DNA of 64,000 nt from Mesorhizobium sp. L-2-11 (GTDB taxonomy: Bacteria > Pseudomonadota > Alphaproteobacteria > Rhizobiales > Rhizobiaceae): the NCBI RefSeq assembly GCF_016756595.1, contig NZ_AP023257.1:1116001-1180000 (forward strand). Reading direction: 5' to 3'. Within the stretch, counting starts at the first letter, position 1; each line of letters begins with the position of its first letter. The notes beneath the pieces were generated by a model. It made no database searches, was not told where the DNA came from, and saw only the letters and a list, made by a program, of their open reading frames with translations. This document shows positions 39,792 to 48,726 of this stretch, in pieces. The position numbers and the translations under genes are program-made.

Positions 39792-39887
39792 GCCATGCTC
39801 CCTGTTCCGGGCGTTGCGGTGCGATCGCTCGACCCTGAGCTGGCATCGTGGTTGAATTGGCGACGCCGCGCCCTACAACAGCCAACA

Positions 39888-39913
39888 AACGTGCCACCCG
39901 CGCGAATGGTTCC
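39888..39913 (-). promoter_or_regulatory. EcfG-type general stress promoter of rpoH2
   Basis: Read on the minus strand: GGAAC, 17 bases, CGTT, the exact consensus of EcfG/RpoE2 sigma factors. It lies about 97 bp upstream of the rpoH2 start. The gap 39792-40138 holds this promoter and that of the divergent importer, and no gene. Confidence 0.75.
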
Positions 39914-40138
39914 GCCGCTGATGTCGCGTGGATTGCACTGTTCGAAAGCGCGATGCGGCGGTCGCTCCGTGGCCGGTTGGCGTGACATGATGCAGTTTGG
40001 GAATTGGGTGGTTTTGAGAATGGGATTTCGAAAACGTCTCATTTTTGAAATCTGGTTCCTTATTTCGCTGCCTGCATCTGCCAGATTCCGGCGCTGACAA
40101 ATGTGCCGGACGCCGGTCAATGACGGGATCACAGAAAA

Positions 40139-40912
40139 ATGAAATGGCTCAAATCGCTTATCGTCGCCGCAACACTGCAGGTGCTGGCCGGCACATCAGG
40201 CCATGCCGGCGCCAATCTCGACCAGATCAAGCAGGCCGGTGTCTTCAAGGTCGGCACGGAAGGCACCTATGCCCCCTTCACCTATCATGATGCCTCGGGC
40301 GCACTGGTCGGCTTCGAAGTCGAGATTGCCAAGGCGATCGCCGAGCGGCTCGGCGTCAAGGCCGAATTCCTCGAAGGCAAATGGGATGGGCTGATCGCCG
40401 GCCTCGACGCCAAGCGCTATGACGCCGTTATCAACCAGGTCGGCATCACTGAGGAGCGCAAGGCCAAGTATGATTTCTCCGATCCCTATATTGCTTCCAA
40501 GGCGGTGCTGATCGTGCGCGGCGACAATACCGACATCAAGAGCTTTGCCGACCTGAAGGGCAAGAAGGCGGCGCAGTCGCTGACCTCGAATTTCGGCAAG
40601 CTCGCCGAAGCGAACGGCGCCGAACTCGTCGCCACCGATGGTTTCGACCAATCTATCCAGCTGCTTCTTACCGGCCGCGCCGACGCCACCATCAACGACA
40701 GCCTGTCCTTCCTCGATTTCAAGAAGCACAAGCCCGACGCCAATGTGAAGATCGCCGCGCAGGAAGAAAACGCCGACTATTCCGGCGTGCTCGTGCGCAA
40801 GGGCGATCCGGAACTGGTCGCCGCCATCAATCGGGCGCTAGCCGATATCAAGACCGACGGCACCTACCAGAGGATCGCCGACACTTACTTCGGCCAGGAC
40901 GTTTCGAATTAA
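40139..40912 (+). CDS. Periplasmic amino-acid (cystine-like) binding protein
   Basis: A 257-residue family 3 solute-binding protein with signal peptide (I-V-A-A-T-L-Q-V-L-A-G-T-S-G-H-A). The stretch K-W-D-G-L-I-A-G-L-D-A-K-R-Y-D-A-V-I-N-Q-V followed by R-K-A-K-Y-D-F-S closely resembles the L-cystine receptor TcyJ/FliY, so cystine or a related polar amino acid is the likely ligand. Forms a unit with the permease and ATPase that follow (160-bp gap). Confidence 0.9.
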   Translation: MKWLKSLIVAATLQVLAGTSGHAGANLDQIKQAGVFKVGTEGTYAPFTYHDASGALVGFEVEIAKAIAERLGVKAEFLEGKWDGLIAGLDAKRYDAVINQVGITEERKAKYDFSDPYIASKAVLIVRGDNTDIKSFADLKGKKAAQSLTSNFGKLAEANGAELVATDGFDQSIQLLLTGRADATINDSLSFLDFKKHKPDANVKIAAQEENADYSGVLVRKGDPELVAAINRALADIKTDGTYQRIADTYFGQDVSN

Positions 40913-41072
40913 CCGCATTCCCCGAAGGCCGGTTGTCGGCCGGCACGGCAAAATTATCGCGGCGAGCCGTCTTTGACGGCCGCCGCTTTTGGCGTGATAT
41001 GACGACCCCCTATGGTCGCGCCTCGATGCTGTCGGGCCGATTTTTGGGCGCAATCTCGCAAGGAGGGCTTTC

Positions 41073-41753
41073 GTGCCGCACTGGCTGCAATTGATGCTGG
41101 ATTCGTTGCCCACGCTGCTATGGGCGGCGCTGATCTTCACCGTACCGCTAACGCTGCTGTCGTTCGCATTCGGTCTCTTGGTAGGACTGGTCGCAGCGCT
41201 TGTCCGGCTGTTCGGCCCGAAGCCGCTGGTCGCGCTGGTCCGCTTCTACGTCTGGATCTTCCGCGGCACGCCGCTTCTGGTGCAGCTCTTCCTGATCTTC
41301 TACGGCCTGCCTTCGGTCGGCATCCTGCTCGACGCCTTTTCAGCCGCGTTGATCGGCTTCACACTCAATATCGGCGCCTATACGTCGGAAATCATCCGCG
41401 CCGTCATAGGCTCGGTGCCGAAGGGGCAGTGGGAGGCGGCCTATTCGATCGGCATGACCTGGAGCCAGGCGATGCGACGCACCATAGTGCCGCAGGCCGG
41501 CCGCGTCGCGGTGCCGCCGCTGTCCAACACCTTCATCTCGCTGGTCAAGGATACGTCGCTGGCCGCCGCCATCACGGTGCCGGAGATGTTCCAGGCGGCG
41601 CAGCGCATCGTCGCCACCACCTATGAGCCGCTGATCCTCTATGTCGAGGCGGCGGCTCTCTATCTGGCACTGAGCTCGGTGCTGTCGGCGTTGCAGACGC
41701 GCCTGGAAAAGCGGCTCAGCCGCTATGGCGGCTTCCTGGAGGCGCGCTCATGA
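41073..41753 (+). CDS. Polar amino-acid ABC transporter permease
   Basis: A 226-residue HisMQ-type permease (TcyL-like). About five helices; W-I-F-R-G-T-P-L-L-V-Q-L-F is the family start motif and E-A-A-Y-S-I-G-M-T-W-S-Q-A-M the EAA loop. GTG start behind a strong AAGGAGGG. Overlaps the ATPase gene by ATGA. Confidence 0.92.
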   Translation: MPHWLQLMLDSLPTLLWAALIFTVPLTLLSFAFGLLVGLVAALVRLFGPKPLVALVRFYVWIFRGTPLLVQLFLIFYGLPSVGILLDAFSAALIGFTLNIGAYTSEIIRAVIGSVPKGQWEAAYSIGMTWSQAMRRTIVPQAGRVAVPPLSNTFISLVKDTSLAAAITVPEMFQAAQRIVATTYEPLILYVEAAALYLALSSVLSALQTRLEKRLSRYGGFLEARS

Positions 41754-42523
41754 TCGGCCTCACCGACATCGAGAAGCGCTTCGGCGACAACCTCGTGCTG
41801 AAGGGCGTGACGGTCACCATCGAGGAAGGCAGCGTCACCGCGCTTGTCGGCCCCTCGGGCGGCGGCAAAAGCACGCTTCTGCGCTGCATCAACCTGCTCG
41901 AGATCCCGACCTCGGGCACGGTGCGGATCGGCGACGACGCACTCGAATTCCACCCCGGCGGCAAGGTTCCCGGCAGGGCCATCCAGCGCCTGCGGCTGCA
42001 GACCGGCATGGTGTTCCAGAATTTCCAGCTGTTCCCGCACCGCACGGCGATCGAAAACGTCATGGAGGGGCTGGTGACGGTGTTGAAATGGCCGGCCGGG
42101 CGAGCGCGCGAGCGGGCGCTCGCCCTGCTCGAAAAGGTTGGGATGGCGCACAAGGCCGACGCCTGGCCGGCGACGTTGTCAGGCGGCCAGCAGCAACGCG
42201 TGGCGATCGCCCGGGCGCTGGCGCCATCGCCGAAAGTGCTGCTGTGCGACGAGCCGACCTCGGCGCTCGATCCGGAACTGGCGCAGGAGGTGGTCGACGT
42301 GCTCGGCCGGCTCGCCAGTGAGGGCACCACCATGGTAATGGCGACGCATGATTTGCGGCTCGCCTCCAAAATCGCGCAGGAGGTGGTGTTTCTCGACGCC
42401 GGCAGCGTCGTCGAGAAAGGCCCCGCCGCTGTTTTGTTCAGCAATCCCGAGCGCCAGCGAACCAAGCGGTTCATCGCGACGCTGAAGCAGGAGGCAGAGA
42501 AGGAAACCGGCGGCGAAGGTTAA
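41750..42523 (+). CDS. Polar amino-acid ABC transporter ATPase
   Basis: A 257-residue ABC ATPase (TcyN/GlnQ-like): Walker A GPSGGGKST, Q-loop F-Q-N-F-Q-L-F-P-H, signature LSGGQQQRVAIARAL, Walker B VLLCDEPTSALDPE. Completes the importer. A terminator follows at 42580. Confidence 0.93.
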   Translation: MIGLTDIEKRFGDNLVLKGVTVTIEEGSVTALVGPSGGGKSTLLRCINLLEIPTSGTVRIGDDALEFHPGGKVPGRAIQRLRLQTGMVFQNFQLFPHRTAIENVMEGLVTVLKWPAGRARERALALLEKVGMAHKADAWPATLSGGQQQRVAIARALAPSPKVLLCDEPTSALDPELAQEVVDVLGRLASEGTTMVMATHDLRLASKIAQEVVFLDAGSVVEKGPAAVLFSNPERQRTKRFIATLKQEAEKETGGEG

Positions 42524-42579
42524 TGCCTGTCGCCCAAAAAGTGCGTAGCGGTTTTGGGGTGACGATCACCCAAAAAGCA

Positions 42580-42606
42580 AAAAACCCGGCACGAGGCCGG
42601 GTTTTT
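42580..42606. terminator. Bidirectional terminator
   Basis: AAAAACCCGGC / GCCGGGTTTTT stem with a 5-base loop, between the convergent importer ATPase and carD. Upstream of it (42530-42566) is a short TGTCGCCCAAAAAGTGCGTA stretch related to repeat family B. Confidence 0.88.
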
Positions 42607-42628
42607 CAAATTCGAAGGCGAGAAGCGC

Positions 42629-43210
42629 TCAGGCTGCTTCTTCCTGCTCGGCTTCTTCGTTGTCGGCCTTGGCGCCGCGCTTCGGACCCTTGTTGAGGTT
42701 CACTTCGATGAGGCGCACCGCTTCAGTTTCCGACATGCGGTTGACGGCCGCGATCTCGCGCGCCATGCGATCGAGCGCCGCCTCATAAAGCTGGCGTTCG
42801 GAATAGGACTGCTCCGGCTGGTTGTCGGCGCGGTAGAGGTCGCGCACAACTTCCGAGATCGAGATCAGGTCGCCGGAATTGATCTTCGCATCATATTCCT
42901 GGGCGCGGCGCGACCACATGGTGCGCTTGACGCGGGCGCGGCCCTGCACGACCTTCAGCGCGCGATCGACGTAATCCTCTTCCGACAGCTTGCGCATGCC
43001 GATGGAGGTCGCCTTGGCGACCGGCACCTTCAGACGCATCTTGTCCTTCTGGAAGTCGATGACGAACAGTTCCAGCTTGTGGCCCGCTACTTCCTGCTCG
43101 TCGATCGAGACGATCTGGCCGACGCCATGCGCCGGATAGACGATGTACTCGCCGGTCTTAAAACCGTGACGCGCTGCGCTGGACTTCTTCTGCGGGGTGA
43201 TTGTTGCCAT
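42629..43210 (-). CDS. CarD-family transcription regulator
   Basis: A 193-residue protein binding RNA polymerase beta through an N-terminal Tudor-like domain (K-T-G-E-Y-I-V-Y-P-A-H-G-V-G-Q-I) and DNA through a helical C-terminal domain (W-S-R-R-A-Q-E-Y-D-A-K-I-N-S-G-D). CarD stabilises open complexes, especially at rRNA promoters. The acidic tail is usual for alphaproteobacteria. The ATG at 43210 is chosen over the open frame to 43243. Downstream of fdxA on the same strand with a 468-bp gap. Confidence 0.93.
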   Translation of the reverse strand: MATITPQKKSSAARHGFKTGEYIVYPAHGVGQIVSIDEQEVAGHKLELFVIDFQKDKMRLKVPVAKATSIGMRKLSEEDYVDRALKVVQGRARVKRTMWSRRAQEYDAKINSGDLISISEVVRDLYRADNQPEQSYSERQLYEAALDRMAREIAAVNRMSETEAVRLIEVNLNKGPKRGAKADNEEAEQEEAA

Positions 43211-43678
43211 TACGCCATGAACTCCTTGGTGTGGAACCGGCATTCTGCCGGCCGAACTCGCGCGATCGGGTGCCGATCGTTAGCCGCACAACGATGAAAC
43301 CGCCGGAAAAGCCAAGGCCGGCAAACCGCATAGTTGCGCCTGCCTGCCCCAGATCGCTCTGGTCCGGATTGAGAAATTCACCTTTCAGTGATTTGGGGCG
43401 TTTGCGCCATAAATCGACGTTGTGTCACCGGCATGTTTGGTTGATGTAGCACAAAAAGTCGGGAGAATCAAGGTTTTGCTGCACGCGCGAAGGTCAAGCG
43501 CGATCTCGGCCTGTCAAGGCAGTTAACGTGCGGTGCCTATCACGATGCATCATGCCGATCAAAACAACGTCGCCGTTACAGCGCCACGTCCCGTACTGGA
43601 CGCGTAGGGGGACGCTGTTGCACTTCGATCTCACGCACAGTCTTTACGAAAATCGATTTCGATTTTCGCGGTCGTGCG
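43211..43678. other. Gap upstream of carD
   Basis: 468 bp without a gene. The part next to fdxA (43583-43680) is a diverged copy of repeat family A, ending in the palindrome AAAATCGATTTCGATTTT and overlapping the fdxA stop codon. The rest should hold the carD promoter; I see no clear motif. Confidence 0.6.
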
Positions 43679-44017
43679 CTAGTCGCCCTGGCCGGGCTCG
43701 GGGGAGAAATATTTCTCGAACTTGCCGGCCTCGCCATCGAAGGACTTGGCGTCGGCCGGAGGCTCCTTCTTGGCGGTGATGTTAGGCCATTTATCGGCGT
43801 ATTCAGTGTTGATCTGCAGCCACTTGTCGAGCCCCGGCTCGGTGTCCGGCTTGATCGCGTCGGCCGGGCATTCCGGCTCGCAGACGCCACAGTCGATGCA
43901 CTCGTCGGGATGAATGACGAGCATGTTCTCGCCCTCGTAGAAACAGTCGACCGGACAGACCTCAATACAGTCCATGTATTTGCATTTTATGCAATTATCG
44001 GTCACGACATAGGTCAT
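43679..44017 (-). CDS. fdxA: Seven-iron ferredoxin FdxA
   Basis: A 112-residue ferredoxin with [3Fe-4S] and [4Fe-4S] clusters. Ligands are in [18 protein letters not shown] and [12 protein letters not shown]. The rest of the chain ([13 protein letters not shown]) is typical of the FdxA family in proteobacteria. The ATG at 44017 is the true start: the frame continues upstream to 44203 only because repeat family A is open in this frame. Confidence 0.96.
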   Translation of the reverse strand: MTYVVTDNCIKCKYMDCIEVCPVDCFYEGENMLVIHPDECIDCGVCEPECPADAIKPDTEPGLDKWLQINTEYADKWPNITAKKEPPADAKSFDGEAGKFEKYFSPEPGQGD

Positions 44018-44047
44018 CGGTCGGCTCCGGGACATCCCGTTTTTGTT

Positions 44048-44150
44048 GGAGCGCCGTGCTTCCAATCGGACGCACAAAGTACGCTCTGACACTTTGAATC
44101 GACGCATCGTGCTCTTGGAAAATCGATATCGATTTTCGGGCCGACGCGGT
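44048..44150. repeat. Repeat family A, copy 3
   Basis: Core GGACGCACAAAGTACGCTCT, then CACTTTGAATCGACGCATCGTG and the palindrome AAAATCGATATCGATTTT. Directly upstream of fdxA, opposite in orientation to the gene. Confidence 0.82.
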
Positions 44151-44266
44151 GGGCCTTTTTTGGTGAGGTAACGTCTTTGCCCGCCGCTTGCAAGGGCAGC
44201 CATTGCGCGTGATGCCGGTGTTTCCGGAATGGAATTCCGGGCGATGCGGCGAAAGCCGGTTATGCG

Positions 44267-44653
44267 TCAGTCGTCGCCGAGCAGCCGGTCGGTCTCCCGG
44301 CGTTGCTTCTTGGTCGGGCGGCCGCTGCCGGCATCGCGCAGTGCGGGGATCGCATCGGCAACGGCTTCGCCCTTTGGCGCCGGCGGTGGCGAGATATCCT
44401 CGTAGAGCAAGCGCGCTTCCTCGGCGGGACCGCGCCGGCTTCCGGTGCCGAGCACCTTCCAGACGAAGATGCGCCGCTCGAGAGTGATGGTCAGGACGTC
44501 GCCTGCGCGGACCAGATCGGAGGCCTGCGCTGCTTTGTCGCGATTGATGCGAACGCGTCCGGCCACCACCAGCTTCGCTGCCAGCGAGCGCGATTTCACG
44601 GCACGCGAAAAGAACAGCCATTTGTCGATGCGCTGGCGGCCTTCAGCGACCAT
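44267..44653 (-). CDS. S4-domain RNA-binding protein (Hsp15-like)
   Basis: A 128-residue basic protein with an N-terminal S4 domain (R-I-D-K-W-L-F-F-S-R-A-V-K-S-R-S-L-A; G-R-V-R-I-N-R). Hsp15/HslR relatives bind stalled 50S subunits carrying tRNA. The tail K-K-Q-R-R-E-T-D-R is usual for the family. It is 14 bp downstream of the helicase gene and so probably co-transcribed with it. Confidence 0.9.
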   Translation of the reverse strand: MVAEGRQRIDKWLFFSRAVKSRSLAAKLVVAGRVRINRDKAAQASDLVRAGDVLTITLERRIFVWKVLGTGSRRGPAEEARLLYEDISPPPAPKGEAVADAIPALRDAGSGRPTKKQRRETDRLLGDD

Positions 44654-44667
44654 CGGAGCGAACGAAC

Positions 44668-47600
44668 TTACTTCTTCAGCTGGTCGCGCAACGCGGCGAG
44701 CTTGGCGAAGGGGGAATCCGGGTCGAAGCGCACCGGACGCTCCTCGCGAGGCTTCGGCTGGAACGCGGGCTTTCCACCAGGCGCGCCAGCCTTGCCGTCC
44801 GGCCTGCCGCCTTTCCAGTCGGGCCGGCTTTCGCGACGATCGGGACGCTCGCCCTGCGGCTTGCCGTCGCGCCGTTCCCCTGCCTCGCCCTGGGGCTTGG
44901 GCTTGATCTTGCTGCGGTCGAAGCGCGGCTTGCCGGCGCCGTCACCGTCGCGGCGTCCTTCACGGGCGGGCCGGCCGCCCGGTGCGCCGGCCTGCTGCCC
45001 GGCCTCTGCCGGCGCGTTGCTGCGGCCATCGCGCGCGGCTTGTCCGCCGCGCGGGCGATTGTCCCTGTCACGGGGCCGGTTGTCGTGGTGGCGGTGGCGT
45101 GGGCGCTGGTCGAAGCGGCCCTGCCGCCACAACAGGATGGGTTTTGGTTCTTCTGCCTCTGCGGCGGGCCCGCTGGCCTCACCCTCCCTCTCGTCGGGAG
45201 GGTCGGCGCGCAGCGCCGGGGTGGGGGGAGCGACGGCGCCGTCAGCCCTATCTGCATCGTCGGCGCCATCACCCCCACCCGCGTCGCTTTTCGCCGCGAC
45301 CTCCCCCATCGAGGGGGAGGTGAGGGCGTCGGCGCCTTCGGCGGCAGCGCTGGCACCGACCGCTTCCGTTGTCTCTTGCGTGATCTCGGGTGCAGCTTCG
45401 GGCTGCTCTCCCGTGGCGGGCTCGGCTGCCGCTTCGGCGGCGGGCTTGGCCGAGCCATCGGCTGCAGCCTCCGCCACCGCATCCGGCTCAGAACTGTCGG
45501 CCGGCGCCTCGGCGGCTGTGTCCGCGATCGCGGCTTCGGCTGCCTTGGCCTGCCCGGCTTGTTCTTCCGCCGCTTGCTTGGCCGCGGCGGCTTCGCGCGC
45601 GGCATTGTCCTGGGCCTCGAGCCGTGCCTTCACCTCGACAGCCGGCTTCGGCTCGGCCCGGTAGCCGAGGCCCTTCAGAATTTCTTCCATGTCGTCGGCC
45701 GTGGCGCCGAGGATCGACATCATCGGCGGCGTCACCATGAAGGACTGACCATCATAGGCGCCGTCGGGGCGCTGGCCGAGGCCCGGCTTCCAGTTGGTCG
45801 CGGGCCGGATCAGGTCGGCCAGCCGTTCGAGGATGTCGACGCGCACCGCGCGACGGCCGAGATTGCGGTAGCCGGCCAGCTTGTAGAAAGTCTTGTCGAA
45901 GGTGGGATCGATGACCACCGAGGTGCGGCCGGAGGCCAGCGCGTGAACCACGTCGCCAAAGCCGGGCTTGTCCTTGCCGTCGTTCTGCAGCGCCCACAAC
46001 AGCGTCACCAGTCCGGCCGGGGCCGGCTTGATCAGCGCCGGCACGAAAACGTGGTAGGCGCCGAAGCGCACGCCGAGCCGGCGCAGGGCGGCGCGGCCCT
46101 CCTGGTCAAGCGACTTCATCTCCTCGGCGATGTCGCGGCGGTTGATGAGGCCGAAATTCTCGACGAGCTGGAAGGCGATGCCGCGGCCGATGCCGGTGAT
46201 CTGCTCGGCGTTCTTGAGGTCGACCAGCGGCTTCAGCAGCGACTCGATCTGGAAATTGACGAAACGCTCGGCGCGCGCCGCGACCTTGTCGCGGGCGGGA
46301 CCGGTGAGCTGCTCGTCGGCCAGCAGCACCAGGCGTGGCTTCAACGGCTCGTCGCCCGCGACCAGCGTGCCGATCGGCGCGCCGATCCAGCGCAGGGTGC
46401 CGTCGGAGCCGAGCGCGATGTCGCCATTGGCCGCGGCGCCGAAGCGTTCGGCCCGCGCCTCGAATTCGGCTGCAAGCGCCTTCTGGGCTGCTGTCCGCAC
46501 CGCCTTGGCATCCTCGCCGCCGGCGCTCTGGTCGGCGGTGAAGCGGAACCCCTGCAACTCGCCGACATGATGGCCTTCGACGAGGACGGTTCCGGTTGGG
46601 CTGATTTCGGCTTCAGGCATGGTATTTTCTCTAAGGCGCCGCATGAGGACGGAAGTCCTGCGGTCTACGAAGCGTTTCGTCAACCGCTCATGCAGCGCAT
46701 CCGACAATCTGTCTTCGATTTCGCGCGTCTTTTCCTGCCAGTGTGCCTGATCGGCCAGCCAGCCGGGCCGGTTGGAAACGAAAGTCCAGGTGCGGATCTG
46801 GGCGATCCGGTGCGACAGCGTGTCGATGTCGCCCTCGGTGGTGTCGGCACGGCGCACCTGCTCGGCCATGTAATTCTCGTCGACATGGCCATGCCTGGCA
46901 AGATCCATGTAGATCGAGGCGATCAGGTCGGCATGCTGAGCCGGGGCGATCTTCCTGTAATCGGGAAGGGCGCAGGCCTCCCACAACAGCGCCACGCGCC
47001 TGGCGTCGGTGGCCAGCGCCCGGATGTCCTCGTCGCGGGACAGATGCTCGAGCGCCTGCGCATCGACCGCCGGCAGCGCGCGCGTCAGGCCTTCAACCGG
47101 CGCGTTGGTCTCGATCGAGCGCTTCAGCGCGTCGAGGTTGGCGAAATCGAAACGCGCGGTGCGCCATTGCAGCACCTTCACCGGGTCGAAATCATGCGCT
47201 TCGATCTTCTTGACCAGTTCCTCGTCCAACGGATCGACCTGACCGGTGACGCCGAAGGTTCCGTCGCGCAAGTGGCGGCCGGCGCGGCCAGCGATCTGGC
47301 CGAGCTCGGCCGCCGTCAGGTTGCGATACTGGTAGCCATCGAACTTGCGGTTCTGGGCGAAGGCGACATGATCGAGATCGAGGTTGAGGCCCATGCCGAT
47401 CGCATCGGTGGCGATCAGATAATCGACATCACCCGACTGGAACAGCTCTACCTGCGCGTTGCGGGTGCGCGGCGATAGCGCACCGAGCACGACTGCCGCA
47501 CCGCCCTGCTGGCGGCGGATCAGTTCGGCGATGGCATAGACCTCGTCAGCGGAGAAGGCGACGATCGCCGTACGTCGCGGCAGGCGGGTGAGCTTCTTCG

Positions 47601-48099
47601 AGCCGGCATAGGCGAGATGCGACAGCCGTGGCCGCGTCACCACCGACACCCCCTTCAGCAGGCGCTGGAGGATGCCGTGCATGGTCGCTGCGCCGAGCAG
47701 CAGCGTCTCCTGGCGGCCGCGCAGATGCAGGATGCGGTCGGTGAAGATGTGGCCGCGCTCGAGATCGCCGGCCAGTTGGACCTCGTCGACGGCAACGAAG
47801 GCGGCGTCGGTCTCGCGCGGCATGGCTTCCACGGTGCAGACCGAATATCTGGCGCCGTCGGGCTGGATTTTCTCCTCACCCGTGATCAGCGCCACCTTGT
47901 GAGCGCCGACCTTCTCGCAGACGCGTGTATAAACCTCGCGGGCGAGCAGCCTGAGCGGCAGGCCGATAATGCCGCTTTCATGCGCCACCATGCGCTCGAT
48001 GGCGAGATGGGTCTTGCCGGTGTTGGTCGGCCCGAGCACCGCAGTCACGTCGCGGCCTGACAGGATCAGTGGCTCAGTGTGTTTCGGCTGGATGTTCAT
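44668..48099 (-). CDS. Suv3-like RNA/DNA helicase with long low-complexity tail
   Basis: A 1143-residue superfamily 2 helicase related to mitochondrial Suv3. Walker A GPTNTGKT is at residues 23-30, the family-specific Walker B D-E-V-Q at 105-108, and the helicase C-domain has A-T-D-A-I-G-M-G-L-N-L-D and Q-I-A-G-R-A-G-R. A Suv3-type C-terminal domain follows to about 830. Residues about 850-1140 are Ala/Glu-, then Arg/Gly/Asp-rich and probably bind RNA. Residues about 925-975 are encoded by a palindromic repeat (45177-45325). The start at 48099 (M-N-I-Q-P-K-H-T-E-P) fits better than the open frame to 48225. Confidence 0.9.
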   Translation of the reverse strand: MNIQPKHTEPLILSGRDVTAVLGPTNTGKTHLAIERMVAHESGIIGLPLRLLAREVYTRVCEKVGAHKVALITGEEKIQPDGARYSVCTVEAMPRETDAAFVAVDEVQLAGDLERGHIFTDRILHLRGRQETLLLGAATMHGILQRLLKGVSVVTRPRLSHLAYAGSKKLTRLPRRTAIVAFSADEVYAIAELIRRQQGGAAVVLGALSPRTRNAQVELFQSGDVDYLIATDAIGMGLNLDLDHVAFAQNRKFDGYQYRNLTAAELGQIAGRAGRHLRDGTFGVTGQVDPLDEELVKKIEAHDFDPVKVLQWRTARFDFANLDALKRSIETNAPVEGLTRALPAVDAQALEHLSRDEDIRALATDARRVALLWEACALPDYRKIAPAQHADLIASIYMDLARHGHVDENYMAEQVRRADTTEGDIDTLSHRIAQIRTWTFVSNRPGWLADQAHWQEKTREIEDRLSDALHERLTKRFVDRRTSVLMRRLRENTMPEAEISPTGTVLVEGHHVGELQGFRFTADQSAGGEDAKAVRTAAQKALAAEFEARAERFGAAANGDIALGSDGTLRWIGAPIGTLVAGDEPLKPRLVLLADEQLTGPARDKVAARAERFVNFQIESLLKPLVDLKNAEQITGIGRGIAFQLVENFGLINRRDIAEEMKSLDQEGRAALRRLGVRFGAYHVFVPALIKPAPAGLVTLLWALQNDGKDKPGFGDVVHALASGRTSVVIDPTFDKTFYKLAGYRNLGRRAVRVDILERLADLIRPATNWKPGLGQRPDGAYDGQSFMVTPPMMSILGATADDMEEILKGLGYRAEPKPAVEVKARLEAQDNAAREAAAAKQAAEEQAGQAKAAEAAIADTAAEAPADSSEPDAVAEAAADGSAKPAAEAAAEPATGEQPEAAPEITQETTEAVGASAAAEGADALTSPSMGEVAAKSDAGGGDGADDADRADGAVAPPTPALRADPPDEREGEASGPAAEAEEPKPILLWRQGRFDQRPRHRHHDNRPRDRDNRPRGGQAARDGRSNAPAEAGQQAGAPGGRPAREGRRDGDGAGKPRFDRSKIKPKPQGEAGERRDGKPQGERPDRRESRPDWKGGRPDGKAGAPGGKPAFQPKPREERPVRFDPDSPFAKLAALRDQLKK
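45177..45325. repeat. Palindromic repeat element within the helicase coding region
   Basis: Imperfect inverted halves: CCTCACCCTCCCTCTCGTCG on the left mirrored by CGAGGGGGAGGTGAGG on the right, with GGCGCC at the centre of each half. The layout and sequence (CTCCCCC hairpins, GGTGGGGG) resemble the intergenic palindromes at 17493 and 34369, but here it is in frame and adds about 50 residues to the protein. Confidence 0.75.
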
Positions 48100-48263
48100 C
48101 GACCTGGAATTTAAGGCTCTCTGCCTCGCGTTGTCGGGAGCGCGCCCCGTGGTGGCGCGGGTGACAGCCGACACATAGGGATTTCGGGCGCGAAGCGAAA
48201 GCAGAATATTCCGATGGCAGCTCAAAGCCTTTCGTCGGCGTCGACAATCCGTTCCGCCGTTTC

Positions 48264-48324
48264 GATTTAAGAGTTGGCCGATTTAACAGTTGGCCGATTT
48301 AACAGTTGGTCATTTAACAGTTGG
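48264..48324. repeat. Tandem repeat, 16-bp unit, about four copies
   Basis: Unit GATTTAACAGTTGGCC: copy 1 has one change (AAGAG), copy 2 is exact, copy 3 lacks the last base, copy 4 is trimmed to 14 bases. Each unit carries TTTAAC. Confidence 0.9.
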
Positions 48325-48512
48325 AACGAGTCTGGAACGAATCGGCTACGAATCGCTGACTCGCGGGGGTTCATGGTTTGTTCAGGGCTACATCTGGATA
48401 TCTCGCCTGCGAGTCTCACCACATGCTGAATCGCCGAATTGGCCTGTTTCATGCAGGGCTGACGTCGCCGTTAACCTTTGCCGCCGAACGATCGACGCGG
48501 GTCGGCGGGCGT

Positions 48513-48569
48513 CATCCAACATTTTGAAATTATTTATCTTTCTTAACGCGCCTTAACCATTTTTGGATG
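48513..48569. other. AT-rich stretch bounded by inverted CATCCAA / TTGGATG
   Basis: Within a GC-rich chromosome this segment is dominated by A and T (ATTTTGAAATTATTTATCTT). It contains TTAA-N6-TTAACCAT, close to a CtrA site. It could be a DNA-unwinding element or a strong promoter region. Confidence 0.45.
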
Positions 48570-48683
48570 TTTTCAGCCTTTGTCGATTAACGCTGCGCTC
48601 AAAGCCGGAACGGAACGGCGACGAATCGGCGCCGGCGCATGTTTCCCGGTTTGTTCACCCCAATATGTTGTGTCATGAACAGG

Positions 48684-48726
48684 TTTTCCACCTGTTATCA
48701 ACAGGTGGGGAACAGGGTTTTGCACA
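48684..48726. promoter_or_regulatory. Cluster of DnaA-box-like nonamers
   Basis: TTTTCCACC (48684), TTATCAACA (48695) and TTTTGCACA (48718) resemble the TTATCCACA box, the last fitting TTWTNCACA exactly. The first two straddle the palindrome CACCTGTTATCAACAGGTG (48689-48707). Confidence 0.4.

Noticed and set aside
44018..44203. N-terminal extension of fdxA by 62 codons
   Set aside because: The extension is a translated repeat family A copy; ferredoxins start at the M-T-Y-V-V-T position and the length then fits the family.
48264..48324. Tandem repeats considered as a CRISPR array
   Set aside because: The units are only 16 bp and directly adjacent without spacers; no cas genes are present.
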